Positions 1 to 7,848 of a DNA stretch of 11,543 bases are shown one piece after another (position 1 is the stretch's first letter; the number at the start of each line of letters is the position of its first letter). Under the pieces are notes generated by a model. That model worked only from the letters and a program-made list of their open reading frames with translations, made no database searches and was not told the DNA's origin. Location of the stretch: assembly GCA_021767985.1 (NCBI GenBank), contig JAASSH010000014.1:1-11543 (forward strand), in the 5' to 3' direction. Made by a program: the position numbers and the translations under genes. Origin of the DNA: Gammaproteobacteria bacterium. GTDB lineage: Bacteria; Pseudomonadota; Gammaproteobacteria; GCA-001735895.

Positions 1-1437
1 AACAAGAATCAACGCGAGGTCGAAACCCGGCTGCGCAATGCCGTATATGACGATCGTGCCAGGGTGCAAATAGGACGCATATCGCGTTTCGGTCTGCTGG
101 AAATGTCGCGTCAACGCCTGCGCCCGTCACTGGAAGAATCCAGCCAGATAGTCTGCCCGCGCTGTAGCGGACAGGGTACCATCCGCGACGTCGAATCGCT
201 GTCGCTAGCGGTTTTACGTTTGCTCGAGGAAGAATCGCTAAAGGACAATACCGGTAAGATCCTCGCAAAAATGCCGGTCGAGTGCGCCACCTACCTGCTA
301 AACGAGAAGCGCGAGAAGATCGATGCGCTCGAGCAGCGCCGCAAGGTGCATATTGTCGTGATCCCGGATCCCAACCTGGAAACCCCCCACTACCATATCG
401 AACGGGTCAAGGACAACGATACGCATCGGCACGAATCCAATTACAAGAAATCCTACGAATTGACTACCGAGGAAGAAGCGGTCGACCTGGTGGAAATGGC
501 AAGCAGCACGACGGTAACGCCCGAAGTAGCGGCCGTGCAGCGCGTGGCTCCAGCCGAACCCAGGCCCACGGCTCCTGCGCCAGCGCCGGTCGAAGCGCCG
601 GCCGGCACCGGCGGCGGGCTATTTGGAAAGATCGTTAGCCTGTTTGTGGGGAATGGCGAAAAACCAGCCGAAAAGGTTGAAGAGATCGAACCTAAACCGG
701 AAGCTCGCCAGTCCCGTGGCGGCAATCGGGGGCGTCGGGGCAAATACCGCGGCGGACAAAATCGGCAGCGCGGTAAATCCAGCGCCAGAGGCGCGGATAA
801 CACCAGGCGCGGCCAGGGCCAGGACAGCGAACAGCGCGGCCAGGACAAGAGCGAGTCCCAGGAAGGCAAGCCTCGCGGCGGTCAGTCCCGCTCCGGCCGC
901 TCGCGTGGCGGCAATCGGTCCGGTCGTGGAAGTCGCGGCGGTCGTCAGGCGGAAAGCAAGTCGCAGCAGGAGCAGAGCAAGAGCGCCGAAAGCGCTGCTC
1001 AGGATCAATCCAGCCAGTCGCGCGACGGCGGCAAGCCAGGTAGCCGGCGACAGGATACGAAAAAGCAGAAGGCCCGTCAGAAGCCCGATACCGAGGCGGC
1101 GTCGAATCAGTCGCCGGTAAGTGCTGACAAGCAAGGCGGCAGTAGCAATGCAAAACCTGAATCGGACCGATCGCAGGCAGGAAACAACGATCAATCGGCG
1201 GTAAAGCCTGAAAAGAAACCCCGTGCCAAAACTGTGTCCGAGGCGTCCGATGCGGACAGTAAACCGGCCGCGAAATCCAGGGCACCTCGCGCAAAACCGA
1301 AAGCCGATGGCGATTCGGATGCTGCCGTGGTTACGGCTGAAGTCGCACCCAGGCCGAAGAAGGCGGAACCGGGGCCCAAGGTTGAAGCGGTCAAGGCCGA
1401 AGCGATTGCCGCACCGTCACCCGTCAACCAGGATTAA
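1..1437 (+). CDS. rne: Ribonuclease E, 3' part (end of catalytic half plus full C-terminal tail)
   Basis: RNase E is the essential endoribonuclease of bulk mRNA decay and rRNA/tRNA processing and the scaffold of the RNA degradosome at the inner membrane. The reading frame is open from base 1, so the 5' end (S1 domain and DNase I-like catalytic core) lies outside. Window residues 1-50 match the conserved end of the catalytic domain (VETRLRNAVYDDRARVQIG, then SRFGLLEMSRQR). CPRCSGQG at residues 52-59 is the zinc-link that joins protomers in the tetramer. The small domain follows (YLLNEKR, ETPHYHIERV). Residues 205-217 (GGLFGKIVSLFVG) form a short amphipathic stretch resembling the membrane-targeting segment of E. 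coli RNase E. After it comes a disordered tail: five RGG motifs at residues 239-314, then Gln/Ser/Lys-rich and Lys/Pro/Ala-rich sequence to the stop. I do not recognise enolase-, helicase- or PNPase-binding microdomains. A hairpin follows the stop. Confidence 0.96.
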   Translation, partial: NKNQREVETRLRNAVYDDRARVQIGRISRFGLLEMSRQRLRPSLEESSQIVCPRCSGQGTIRDVESLSLAVLRLLEEESLKDNTGKILAKMPVECATYLLNEKREKIDALEQRRKVHIVVIPDPNLETPHYHIERVKDNDTHRHESNYKKSYELTTEEEAVDLVEMASSTTVTPEVAAVQRVAPAEPRPTAPAPAPVEAPAGTGGGLFGKIVSLFVGNGEKPAEKVEEIEPKPEARQSRGGNRGRRGKYRGGQNRQRGKSSARGADNTRRGQGQDSEQRGQDKSESQEGKPRGGQSRSGRSRGGNRSGRGSRGGRQAESKSQQEQSKSAESAAQDQSSQSRDGGKPGSRRQDTKKQKARQKPDTEAASNQSPVSADKQGGSSNAKPESDRSQAGNNDQSAVKPEKKPRAKTVSEASDADSKPAAKSRAPRAKPKADGDSDAAVVTAEVAPRPKKAEPGPKVEAVKAEAIAAPSPVNQD

Positions 1438-1446
1438 AGCCAGGCA

Positions 1447-1478
1447 TGCCAGTCCAGCGCGTTCCGCCTGGACTGGCA
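1447..1478. terminator. Perfect hairpin between convergent rne and skp-like genes
   Basis: An 11-bp perfect stem (TGCCAGTCCAG at 1447-1457 paired with CTGGACTGGCA at 1468-1478) encloses a 10-base loop. It sits 9 bases after the rne stop and 7 bases after the stop of the opposing Skp-like gene. On the plus strand an imperfect T-rich run (1484-1496) follows a few bases after the stem; on the minus strand only a short CTTTAAT follows. This is probably a bidirectional terminator, stronger for rne. Neither T-tract directly abuts the stem, so efficiency is uncertain. Confidence 0.7.
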
Positions 1479-1485
1479 GCATGGT

Positions 1486-1974
1486 TTACTTTTTCAGTTC
1501 CTCGAGAATCTCATCGGTGATGTTTACCGCGTCGCTGGCATAGGCAATGCTGGAATCGGTAAAAATGAAATCGTAGCCCTGCTCTTTTCCATAAGCCTGA
1601 ATCACGGACTTGATCGAAACCTGAACCTGTTGCAGCAACTCTCGCTGCTTGGTCTGCAAATCTTCCTTTAACGACTGCTGTTCAAACTGAAAGCGGCGTT
1701 TGTTCTGAATGATGTTGTCCTCGGCCTTTTTCTTTTGCTCGTCGCTCATAACGGCGCTATCACTCTTATAAGTCTTTTCCATTTCCTGGATGCTCTGTGC
1801 CAGCTCGCGCAGGCTTTGCTCGCGTTCTCCAAATTGCTGCTGCAACTCGGTATTGGCGGCAATGGCCTGGGGCGATTGCTCCAGTAACACCTTGGAATTG
1901 ATGAATGCGCTTTTACCGGCGGCATTGAGGTTAAAGCTTAAAACTGCCAGCAGAATAAATGTGGTTAATTTCAT
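1486..1974 (-). CDS. Skp/OmpH-family periplasmic chaperone-like protein
   Basis: This 162-residue protein has the length and architecture of Skp (OmpH family), the trimeric periplasmic holdase that keeps unfolded outer-membrane proteins soluble on the way to the BAM complex. Residues 1-19 form a signal peptide (MK, hydrophobic core, LNAA), with cleavage likely after Ala18 or Ala19. Residues 23-30 (AFINSKVL) match the first beta strand of the Skp head. Residues 38-125 are Gln/Glu/Lys-rich and strongly helical, as in the coiled-coil tentacles. The C-terminal part (GYDFIFTDSSIAYASDAVNITDEILEEL) matches the returning head strand and final helix. The gene lies 12 bp after the DUF4124 gene, so the two are probably co-transcribed. 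Its place after serS, not beside bamA and lpxD, is unusual and suggests a paralog of the canonical skp. The family call is firm; the exact client role is inferred. Confidence 0.85.
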   Translation of the reverse strand: MKLTTFILLAVLSFNLNAAGKSAFINSKVLLEQSPQAIAANTELQQQFGEREQSLRELAQSIQEMEKTYKSDSAVMSDEQKKKAEDNIIQNKRRFQFEQQSLKEDLQTKQRELLQQVQVSIKSVIQAYGKEQGYDFIFTDSSIAYASDAVNITDEILEELKK

Positions 1975-1986
1975 GCGTTGATATCT

Positions 1987-2496
1987 CTATTGGTTAAGTG
2001 CGGATTCCTGGTCCTTTAAGCGCTGATTAATCAGCTTTTCGACATTCCTGGCCTCGTCTAACAGTTTCTTGATGCTGTCCCCGGAGTACGGATTACCGAA
2101 ATCATCGGCTTTAGCGGATTTCTGTTCGTCGGTCTCGGCTTCATCTTGCTCTTGCGGCGCCTTAATCGCCTGGATCACATTGGCATTGGGGTCGAAGCCC
2201 TTGACAGTGTACTCGATTCCTTGCGCGGGAGGTTCGCTAGTGAACTGGAGATTACCCTCGGCATCATACCATTGATAGAAAACGTCTTTGCCGCTCAGAT
2301 TACTGTCGTCGCCTGGAATCGGTTCACTGCCTTTGAACGCCTGCGAGAACTTGGGCATCTTGGGCATCGAAAAATCTGGCAGGGAGATATCTGAAAGACT
2401 CATCAGCGTTTTGCCATCAGGACCTTTGAGAATAGTGAAAGGTAACATCATCCCAATAAACAGCACAGCAATCATCAATTTTGCGAACAGTTTCAT
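1987..2496 (-). CDS. DUF4124-domain envelope protein
   Basis: This 169-residue protein has a hydrophobic N-terminal segment (residues 4-22, LFAKLMIAVLFIGMMLPFT) with no obvious AxA cleavage site, so it may stay anchored in the inner membrane facing the periplasm. Residues 70-100 carry the DUF4124 pattern, a short beta unit of the form YQWYDAEGNLQFTSEPP, seen in many proteobacterial secreted proteins of unknown function. Residues 24-60 are Pro/Met/Asp/Ser-rich and probably extended. The C-terminus (residues 115-169) is charged and helical, with two stretches that could form a coiled coil. The start has GGAAAA about seven bases upstream. It lies 42 bp after serS and 12 bp before the Skp-like gene. 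A role in the envelope together with the Skp-like protein is plausible but is only inferred from position. No enzymatic motif is visible. Confidence 0.8.
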   Translation of the reverse strand: MKLFAKLMIAVLFIGMMLPFTILKGPDGKTLMSLSDISLPDFSMPKMPKFSQAFKGSEPIPGDDSNLSGKDVFYQWYDAEGNLQFTSEPPAQGIEYTVKGFDPNANVIQAIKAPQEQDEAETDEQKSAKADDFGNPYSGDSIKKLLDEARNVEKLINQRLKDQESALNQ

Positions 2497-2527
2497 CTGG
2501 TTTTCCGGAGCGGACTGGTTCCAGCAA

Positions 2528-4199
<1,672 letters not shown>

Positions 4200-4222
4200 T
4201 CTGCTTTGATTAAAAATGCGAT

Positions 4223-4231
4223 ATTGTACCA
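4223..4231 (-). promoter_or_regulatory. Possible extended -10 promoter for crcB-serS
   Basis: Read on the minus strand, TGG followed by TACAAT (4231 down to 4223) forms an extended -10 element (TGn plus a five-of-six match to TATAAT). It lies 23 bases upstream of the chosen crcB start, giving a leader of roughly 15-20 bases. No good -35 match is present, as is common with extended -10 promoters. Confidence 0.35.
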
Positions 4232-4259
4232 GCCGCTGCAAAAGATGCACTCGAATCCG

Positions 4260-4271
4260 GGTTAATTAACC
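4260..4271. repeat. 12-bp perfect palindrome in the crcB/queG divergent region
   Basis: GGTTAATTAACC is a perfect 12-bp palindrome in the 95-bp gap between the divergent crcB and queG genes, 23 bp before the queG start. It is AT-rich in the middle and could be a regulator half-site or operator. The rest of this gap (4200-4294) holds no tRNA, small ORF or riboswitch that I recognise. A palindrome of this size can occur by chance. Confidence 0.35.
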
Positions 4272-4294
4272 GCTTTAAAACGCGCTGCAACCAA

Positions 4295-5338
4295 TTGTCG
4301 AAAACTGAAACTATCAAGCAAATCGGACGCGACCTGGGATTTCAGCAGGTCGGCATAACCGATGTCAGGCTCGATCCGCACCATCAGCTCTACCAACAAT
4401 GGATAGCCCGCAATTTCCACGGGGAAATGAGCTACATGGCGCGCAACGTCAGCAAACGGCTGCATCCGCCGGAACTGGTGCCAGACACCTTGTCGGTAAT
4501 CTGCGTCAGGCTCGACTACCTGGTTGCGGAACAACAAAATCCGCTGGATTTGCTCGAGCGGGACGACCTCGCCTACGTATCGCGATACGCCCTCGGGCGC
4601 GACTACCACAAGTTGATGCGTAAACGGCTAAAGACCTTTGCCGAGCGTATCGTCGAGATCTACGGCAAGATGGGGTATCGCGTTTTCACCGATAGCGCGC
4701 CGGTGCTGGAAAAAGCGCTCGCGGCCAAGGCCGGAATTGGCTGGCAGGGCAAGCACAGCAACCTGCTGCAGCGCGATCATGGATCCTGGTTTTTCCTGGG
4801 GGAGATATTTACCGATATGGAACTCGAGATCGACGCACCATTGGAGAATCACTGTGGGCGTTGTACCAGCTGTATCGACATCTGTCCCACGGCGGCGATC
4901 GTCGAACCGTACCTGCTGGACGCCAGGCGCTGCATTTCGTATCTCACGATCGAGCATCGCTCCGAGATCCCGCTGGAATTTCGTGCCGCAATCGGGAATC
5001 GGATTTACGGCTGTGACGATTGTCAACTGGTGTGTCCCTGGAATCGATTTGCGAAGTACAGCAACGAGCCTGATTTCCAGCCACGTCACGGGCTCGACAA
5101 GATTTCCCTGATGGAATGCTACCGCTGGTCCGAGGCCGAGTTTCTGCACAAAATGGAGGGCTCGGCCATTCGCCGAATCGGACATCAGTGCTGGTTACGA
5201 AACGTCGTCATCGCACTTGGAAACGCGGCGCATGACCCTCATATAATAGCGACGCTGAAGCGAGATTACGCCGCTCACAGCGGCTTCATCCGGCATCATA
5301 TAGACTGGGCAATTCAACAACAGAGCAACGCGAAATGA
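4295..5338 (+). CDS. queG: Epoxyqueuosine reductase QueG
   Basis: QueG performs the last step of queuosine synthesis, reducing epoxyqueuosine at the wobble position of GUN-anticodon tRNAs with cobalamin and two [4Fe-4S] clusters in the cytoplasm. The 347-residue protein has the family opening (LGFQQVGITD at residues 14-23). FTDSAPVLEKALAAKAGIGWQGKH follows, with Asp133 at the position of the proposed catalytic acid. The ferredoxin-like region has Cys187, 190, 193 and 197 (CGRCTSCIDICP), then Cys213, and Cys240, 243 and 247 (YGCDDCQLVCPWN). The C-terminal region is a HEAT-like helical repeat. The start is uncertain: the best candidate is TTG at 4295, which aligns with the family N-terminus. 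No ATG or GTG lies between the upstream in-frame stop (4211) and this codon, and no clear Shine-Dalgarno precedes it. The stop overlaps the ygfZ start (ATGA). Confidence 0.95.
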   Translation: MSKTETIKQIGRDLGFQQVGITDVRLDPHHQLYQQWIARNFHGEMSYMARNVSKRLHPPELVPDTLSVICVRLDYLVAEQQNPLDLLERDDLAYVSRYALGRDYHKLMRKRLKTFAERIVEIYGKMGYRVFTDSAPVLEKALAAKAGIGWQGKHSNLLQRDHGSWFFLGEIFTDMELEIDAPLENHCGRCTSCIDICPTAAIVEPYLLDARRCISYLTIEHRSEIPLEFRAAIGNRIYGCDDCQLVCPWNRFAKYSNEPDFQPRHGLDKISLMECYRWSEAEFLHKMEGSAIRRIGHQCWLRNVVIALGNAAHDPHIIATLKRDYAAHSGFIRHHIDWAIQQQSNAK

Positions 5339-6321
5339 TACATTGGCAGGAATTCAAGGATCGCAATAGCGATGTCGTCGCCAGCGAAAACTATATCTGT
5401 TCGGCCGATGAGATAGGGCTCATCCTGGTCAGCGGTAACGATGCCCGCGATTTTTTGCAGAATCAACTCAGCAACGATATCGGCCTTATCGATGAAGAGA
5501 GCCTCCAGATCAGCTCCTATTCGACGCCGAAAGGACGAATGCTCGGTATTTTCAGGGTGGTTCAGGTTTCTAACGGCTATATCCTGGTGACCGCCAGGTC
5601 TATGGTCATGCCGTTGTTGCAGCAGCTTTTCAAATACATCGTGCAGTCACAGGTCACCCTCGCCGACGCCAGCGATTACTTCGCGCGTTTCGCTATCGTC
5701 TCCGACCATACAGATGTCATCGGGCACTCGTTGTTACCGACGGACACCAACACGGTGATACAGACCGACTCCGTCATTGCGATGCGGCTCGAGCCGCTCG
5801 CGACACAACAGCGTTTCCTGCTGTTATGCCTGTCGGCCGACGAGGCCATCGACCTGTGGCATCAATTTGCTGCGAATTTAAAGGTTGCTGCATATCAATC
5901 ATTTCACCTGTCCGAAATAAGGGCCGGTATTCCGGCGATTTACCCGCAGACCTCGGAGGAGTTCGTACTGCAGATGGCCAACCTGGGGGCGCTCGGCGGC
6001 GTCAGTTTCAAGAAGGGTTGTTACCCGGGCCAGGAAATTGTCGCGCGTATGCAGTACCTCGGGAAACTGAAACGACGCATGTACCTGGCCGAGCTGGAAA
6101 CCGAGCAGCTGCCCGAGCCAGGTGACGAACTGGTGGTTCAGGGTAAGGAGGATGCCGACGGTAGCGGCAAGGTAGTCGACGCCGAGTTCGATGAACGGGG
6201 CTTGTGCCATTGCCTGTATATCGCCCAGATCGCGAAAGCCGATGCGGGTCATTTAAACCTGCTGAAACAACCCGGTACCACAATACGCAATGTCGACCTG
6301 CCCTATTCGCTGGAAATTTAA
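5335..6321 (+). CDS. ygfZ: YgfZ/GcvT-like folate-binding protein
   Basis: YgfZ binds tetrahydrofolate and supports the assembly or repair of certain Fe-S enzymes, including the tRNA-modifying MiaB, in the cytoplasm. It belongs to the GcvT/aminomethyltransferase fold family. The 328-residue length matches E. coli YgfZ (326). The diagnostic motif KKGCYPGQEIVAR is present with Cys229 as the signature cysteine. The N-terminal half shows the GcvT-like LVSGNDARDFLQNQLSNDI pattern at about residues 32-50, followed by SYSTPKGRMLG. The C-terminal part forms the small beta-barrel seen in the family. The start ATG overlaps the queG stop by 4 bases (ATGA), a classic translational-coupling arrangement, so both should be made from one mRNA. 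The coupling makes sense because QueG is itself an Fe-S tRNA-modifying enzyme. Symbol assigned by motif and length. Confidence 0.93.
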   Translation: MIHWQEFKDRNSDVVASENYICSADEIGLILVSGNDARDFLQNQLSNDIGLIDEESLQISSYSTPKGRMLGIFRVVQVSNGYILVTARSMVMPLLQQLFKYIVQSQVTLADASDYFARFAIVSDHTDVIGHSLLPTDTNTVIQTDSVIAMRLEPLATQQRFLLLCLSADEAIDLWHQFAANLKVAAYQSFHLSEIRAGIPAIYPQTSEEFVLQMANLGALGGVSFKKGCYPGQEIVARMQYLGKLKRRMYLAELETEQLPEPGDELVVQGKEDADGSGKVVDAEFDERGLCHCLYIAQIAKADAGHLNLLKQPGTTIRNVDLPYSLEI

Positions 6322-6353
6322 TCGTAATCGGCTGCGAAAACAGAATAGACATC

Positions 6354-6359
6354 TATACT
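6354..6359 (+). promoter_or_regulatory. Possible -10 element for the HDOD gene
   Basis: TATACT lies 32 bases before the HDOD start codon, in the 70-bp gap after ygfZ. I see no good -35 at 16-18 bp. Its last two bases are the first two of the inverted repeat at 6358-6386, so a protein bound to that repeat would cover the promoter. Weak support. Confidence 0.3.
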
Positions 6360-6386
6360 CGAGTGTAAATTATCAAACCACTCGAG
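6358..6386 (+). promoter_or_regulatory. 8-bp perfect inverted repeat in the HDOD leader, reaching into the RBS
   Basis: CTCGAGTG (6358-6365) and CACTCGAG (6379-6386) are perfect inverted repeats separated by a 13-base AT-rich spacer (6366-6378). The second arm runs into the purine-rich Shine-Dalgarno (GAGAG, 6384-6388) of the HDOD gene, whose ATG is at 6392. Each arm itself contains the palindrome CTCGAG, with centres 23 bp apart. It could be an operator bound by a dimer or a hairpin that masks the ribosome-binding site. Structure is seen; function is inferred. Confidence 0.5.
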
Positions 6387-6391
6387 AGACC

Positions 6392-7222
6392 ATGAGTATC
6401 ACGCCCGAATCTATTATCGACGATCTCGAAAACGACCGCTTACCGCTACCCACTCTACCCGAAGTCGCGATACGCGTGCGCGAAACAGCAGACGACGACA
6501 ATGCCTCGATAACCGATGTCGCCAAAATCATCGAAACCGATGCGGCGTTGTCGGCGCGTATCGTTCAGGTAGGCAACTCGGCACTTTACCGCGGTATCAA
6601 TCCGGCCGAGACGGTGCAGGCGGCGGCGATGCGAATGGGCCTGGACACGGTACGCACGCTCGCCACCAGCCTGGTCATGAAACAGTTGTTCCAGGCGACC
6701 CACCCGGTGGTCGATCACTACCTGCGCGCGGCCTGGAAACAGAGCACCGACGTCGCCGCGCTTAGCGCCATGATTGCGAAAACCTCGACTACGCTGGAAT
6801 CCGATAGCGCGCTGCTTGCGGGTTTGACACATTCCATCGGGCTCTCTCCTATCCTGGTGAAGGCTGAAGGCTATCCTGACATACTGGGCAATACACAGCT
6901 GCTGGAAAAACTGATGTACGAAATATACCCGGTGGTAGGCAGCCAGATTCTCAGGAACTGGGGCTTCAGCGAAGCGCTGGTCAAGGTACCGGCCGAGCAC
7001 CTCAACACCGAACGCAATGGCGACAACGGTAAGGCGGATTACGTGGACATCGTGCAGGTAGCGCTACTGCAGACAATCGACGAGCCGGGCCATCCGCTGG
7101 CGAGCGTCGATCACAGCCAGGTTTCAGCTTTTGAACGCCTCGGTATGGCCGACAACCTCGAAGAAATCAATATGACCGGCGGCGTTATCGAGGTAGAGGA
7201 GATCCGGGAAGCGATTCTCTAG
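6392..7222 (+). CDS. HDOD-domain signalling protein
   Basis: HDOD domains are helical, HD-like domains that usually lack phosphohydrolase residues and act as protein-interaction modules in bacterial signalling, for instance in motility, stress or c-di-GMP-linked pathways. The 276-residue protein is a stand-alone HDOD with no kinase, response-regulator, EAL or GGDEF domain. Residues 18-100 hold the family core (LPLPTLPEVAIRVRE, then ALSARIVQVGNSALYRG, then QAAAMRMGLDTVRTL). The position corresponding to the HD pair reads THSIG, with His147 but Ser148 instead of Asp, so metal-dependent hydrolysis is unlikely. The start at 6392 has GAGAG upstream and matches the family N-terminus. A longer frame from 6290 would overlap ygfZ and add non-conserved sequence. 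It is transcribed alone, convergent with the dsbA-like gene 6 bp away, with no clear terminator between them. Its partner and output are unknown. Confidence 0.9.
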   Translation: MSITPESIIDDLENDRLPLPTLPEVAIRVRETADDDNASITDVAKIIETDAALSARIVQVGNSALYRGINPAETVQAAAMRMGLDTVRTLATSLVMKQLFQATHPVVDHYLRAAWKQSTDVAALSAMIAKTSTTLESDSALLAGLTHSIGLSPILVKAEGYPDILGNTQLLEKLMYEIYPVVGSQILRNWGFSEALVKVPAEHLNTERNGDNGKADYVDIVQVALLQTIDEPGHPLASVDHSQVSAFERLGMADNLEEINMTGGVIEVEEIREAIL

Positions 7223-7228
7223 ACCGAC

Positions 7229-7843
7229 TCAGATTGCCTCGATCTGCGCCAGCATCGCCTGCGCATCGTTATAGTCCAGGGCGATGTGATGTAATCGTCC
7301 CGATTTTTCCACGGCGAGACTCGGGAAGCTATCGATGCCGAGCATGCGACTGTGCTGGATTTCCTGCAGCAACTGCCGCTGTAACGCCGCCGACGACAAT
7401 TCATCCGCAAACCGCTCGCAATCGAGGCCGAGATCGTCGGCCAGTTCAATCAACGTACTGTTGTCGGAAGGATTACGGGCCTCCAGGTAGTAGGCCCGCT
7501 GGATGCGTGCGGTCATCTGCGTATCGAACTCCTCACCCTGGGCGCGAGCCGCGATAACAGCGCGGTTCGCCGGATAAGTGGCACGACGCGGCTGGCATTT
7601 TTCCCAGAACTCGAAATTAAACTCGGTTCCCGGAATCGACGTCGCGATACGGTGCCAGGTTTGCTGCAGCATGTTGCGCATCGCTTCCGGCATGGGCTCG
7701 TCTGTATCGGGCGCCAGGCCTCCAACCAGGCGTTCGATCTCTAGCCGGCCCTCGAGTGCCGCAAACAGTTGACGGCGTGTCGGTTCGAAACCCCAGCACC
7801 AGCTGCACATCGGATCGTGAACGTAATAGAGTCTTGTTTGCAT
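7229..7843 (-). CDS. DsbA-family/FrnE-like thiol oxidoreductase, cytoplasmic
   Basis: This is a 204-residue DsbA-fold protein of the predicted disulfide isomerase group (COG3531-like). It opens MQTRLYYVHDPMCSWCWGF, placing the CxxC active site at Cys13-Ser-Trp-Cys16 right after the first beta strand. The helical insertion spans about residues 45-160, and a cis-proline loop follows at SFPSLAV (Pro174). There is no signal peptide, so it should act in the cytoplasm and may use thiol or glutathione chemistry rather than periplasmic disulfide formation. It is the last gene of a minus-strand unit, starting 5 bases after the flavoprotein stop. Relatives include FrnE and 2-hydroxychromene-2-carboxylate isomerase-like proteins. 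The SWCW active site favours a redox role over isomerisation of an aromatic substrate. The substrate is unknown. Confidence 0.9.
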   Translation of the reverse strand: MQTRLYYVHDPMCSWCWGFEPTRRQLFAALEGRLEIERLVGGLAPDTDEPMPEAMRNMLQQTWHRIATSIPGTEFNFEFWEKCQPRRATYPANRAVIAARAQGEEFDTQMTARIQRAYYLEARNPSDNSTLIELADDLGLDCERFADELSSAALQRQLLQEIQHSRMLGIDSFPSLAVEKSGRLHHIALDYNDAQAMLAQIEAI

Positions 7844-7848
7844 GGATT

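Noticed and set aside
453..1294. Several open frames of 100-200 codons on both strands within the rne tail
   Set aside because: They arise from GC-rich low-complexity sequence, give Arg/Ala/Pro-rich or Leu/Ala-rich translations with no family resemblance, and overlap the confident RNase E frame.
4200..4294. Fluoride riboswitch upstream of crcB
   Set aside because: The leader is too short and I see none of the conserved pseudoknot pattern; the crcB start is also only about 20 bases from the likely transcription start.
4628..5185. An antisense frame of 185 codons within queG
   Set aside because: It overlaps a gene with complete Fe-S motifs, has no recognisable domain and no independent ribosome-binding site.
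6290..6391. Longer HDOD frame starting inside ygfZ
   Set aside because: The extra 34 residues are not conserved in character, and the ATG at 6392 has a good Shine-Dalgarno and matches the usual HDOD N-terminus.
7195..7240. Possible terminator between the convergent HDOD and DsbA-like genes
   Set aside because: Only 6 bp separate the two genes and I find no stable stem with a T-tract there.
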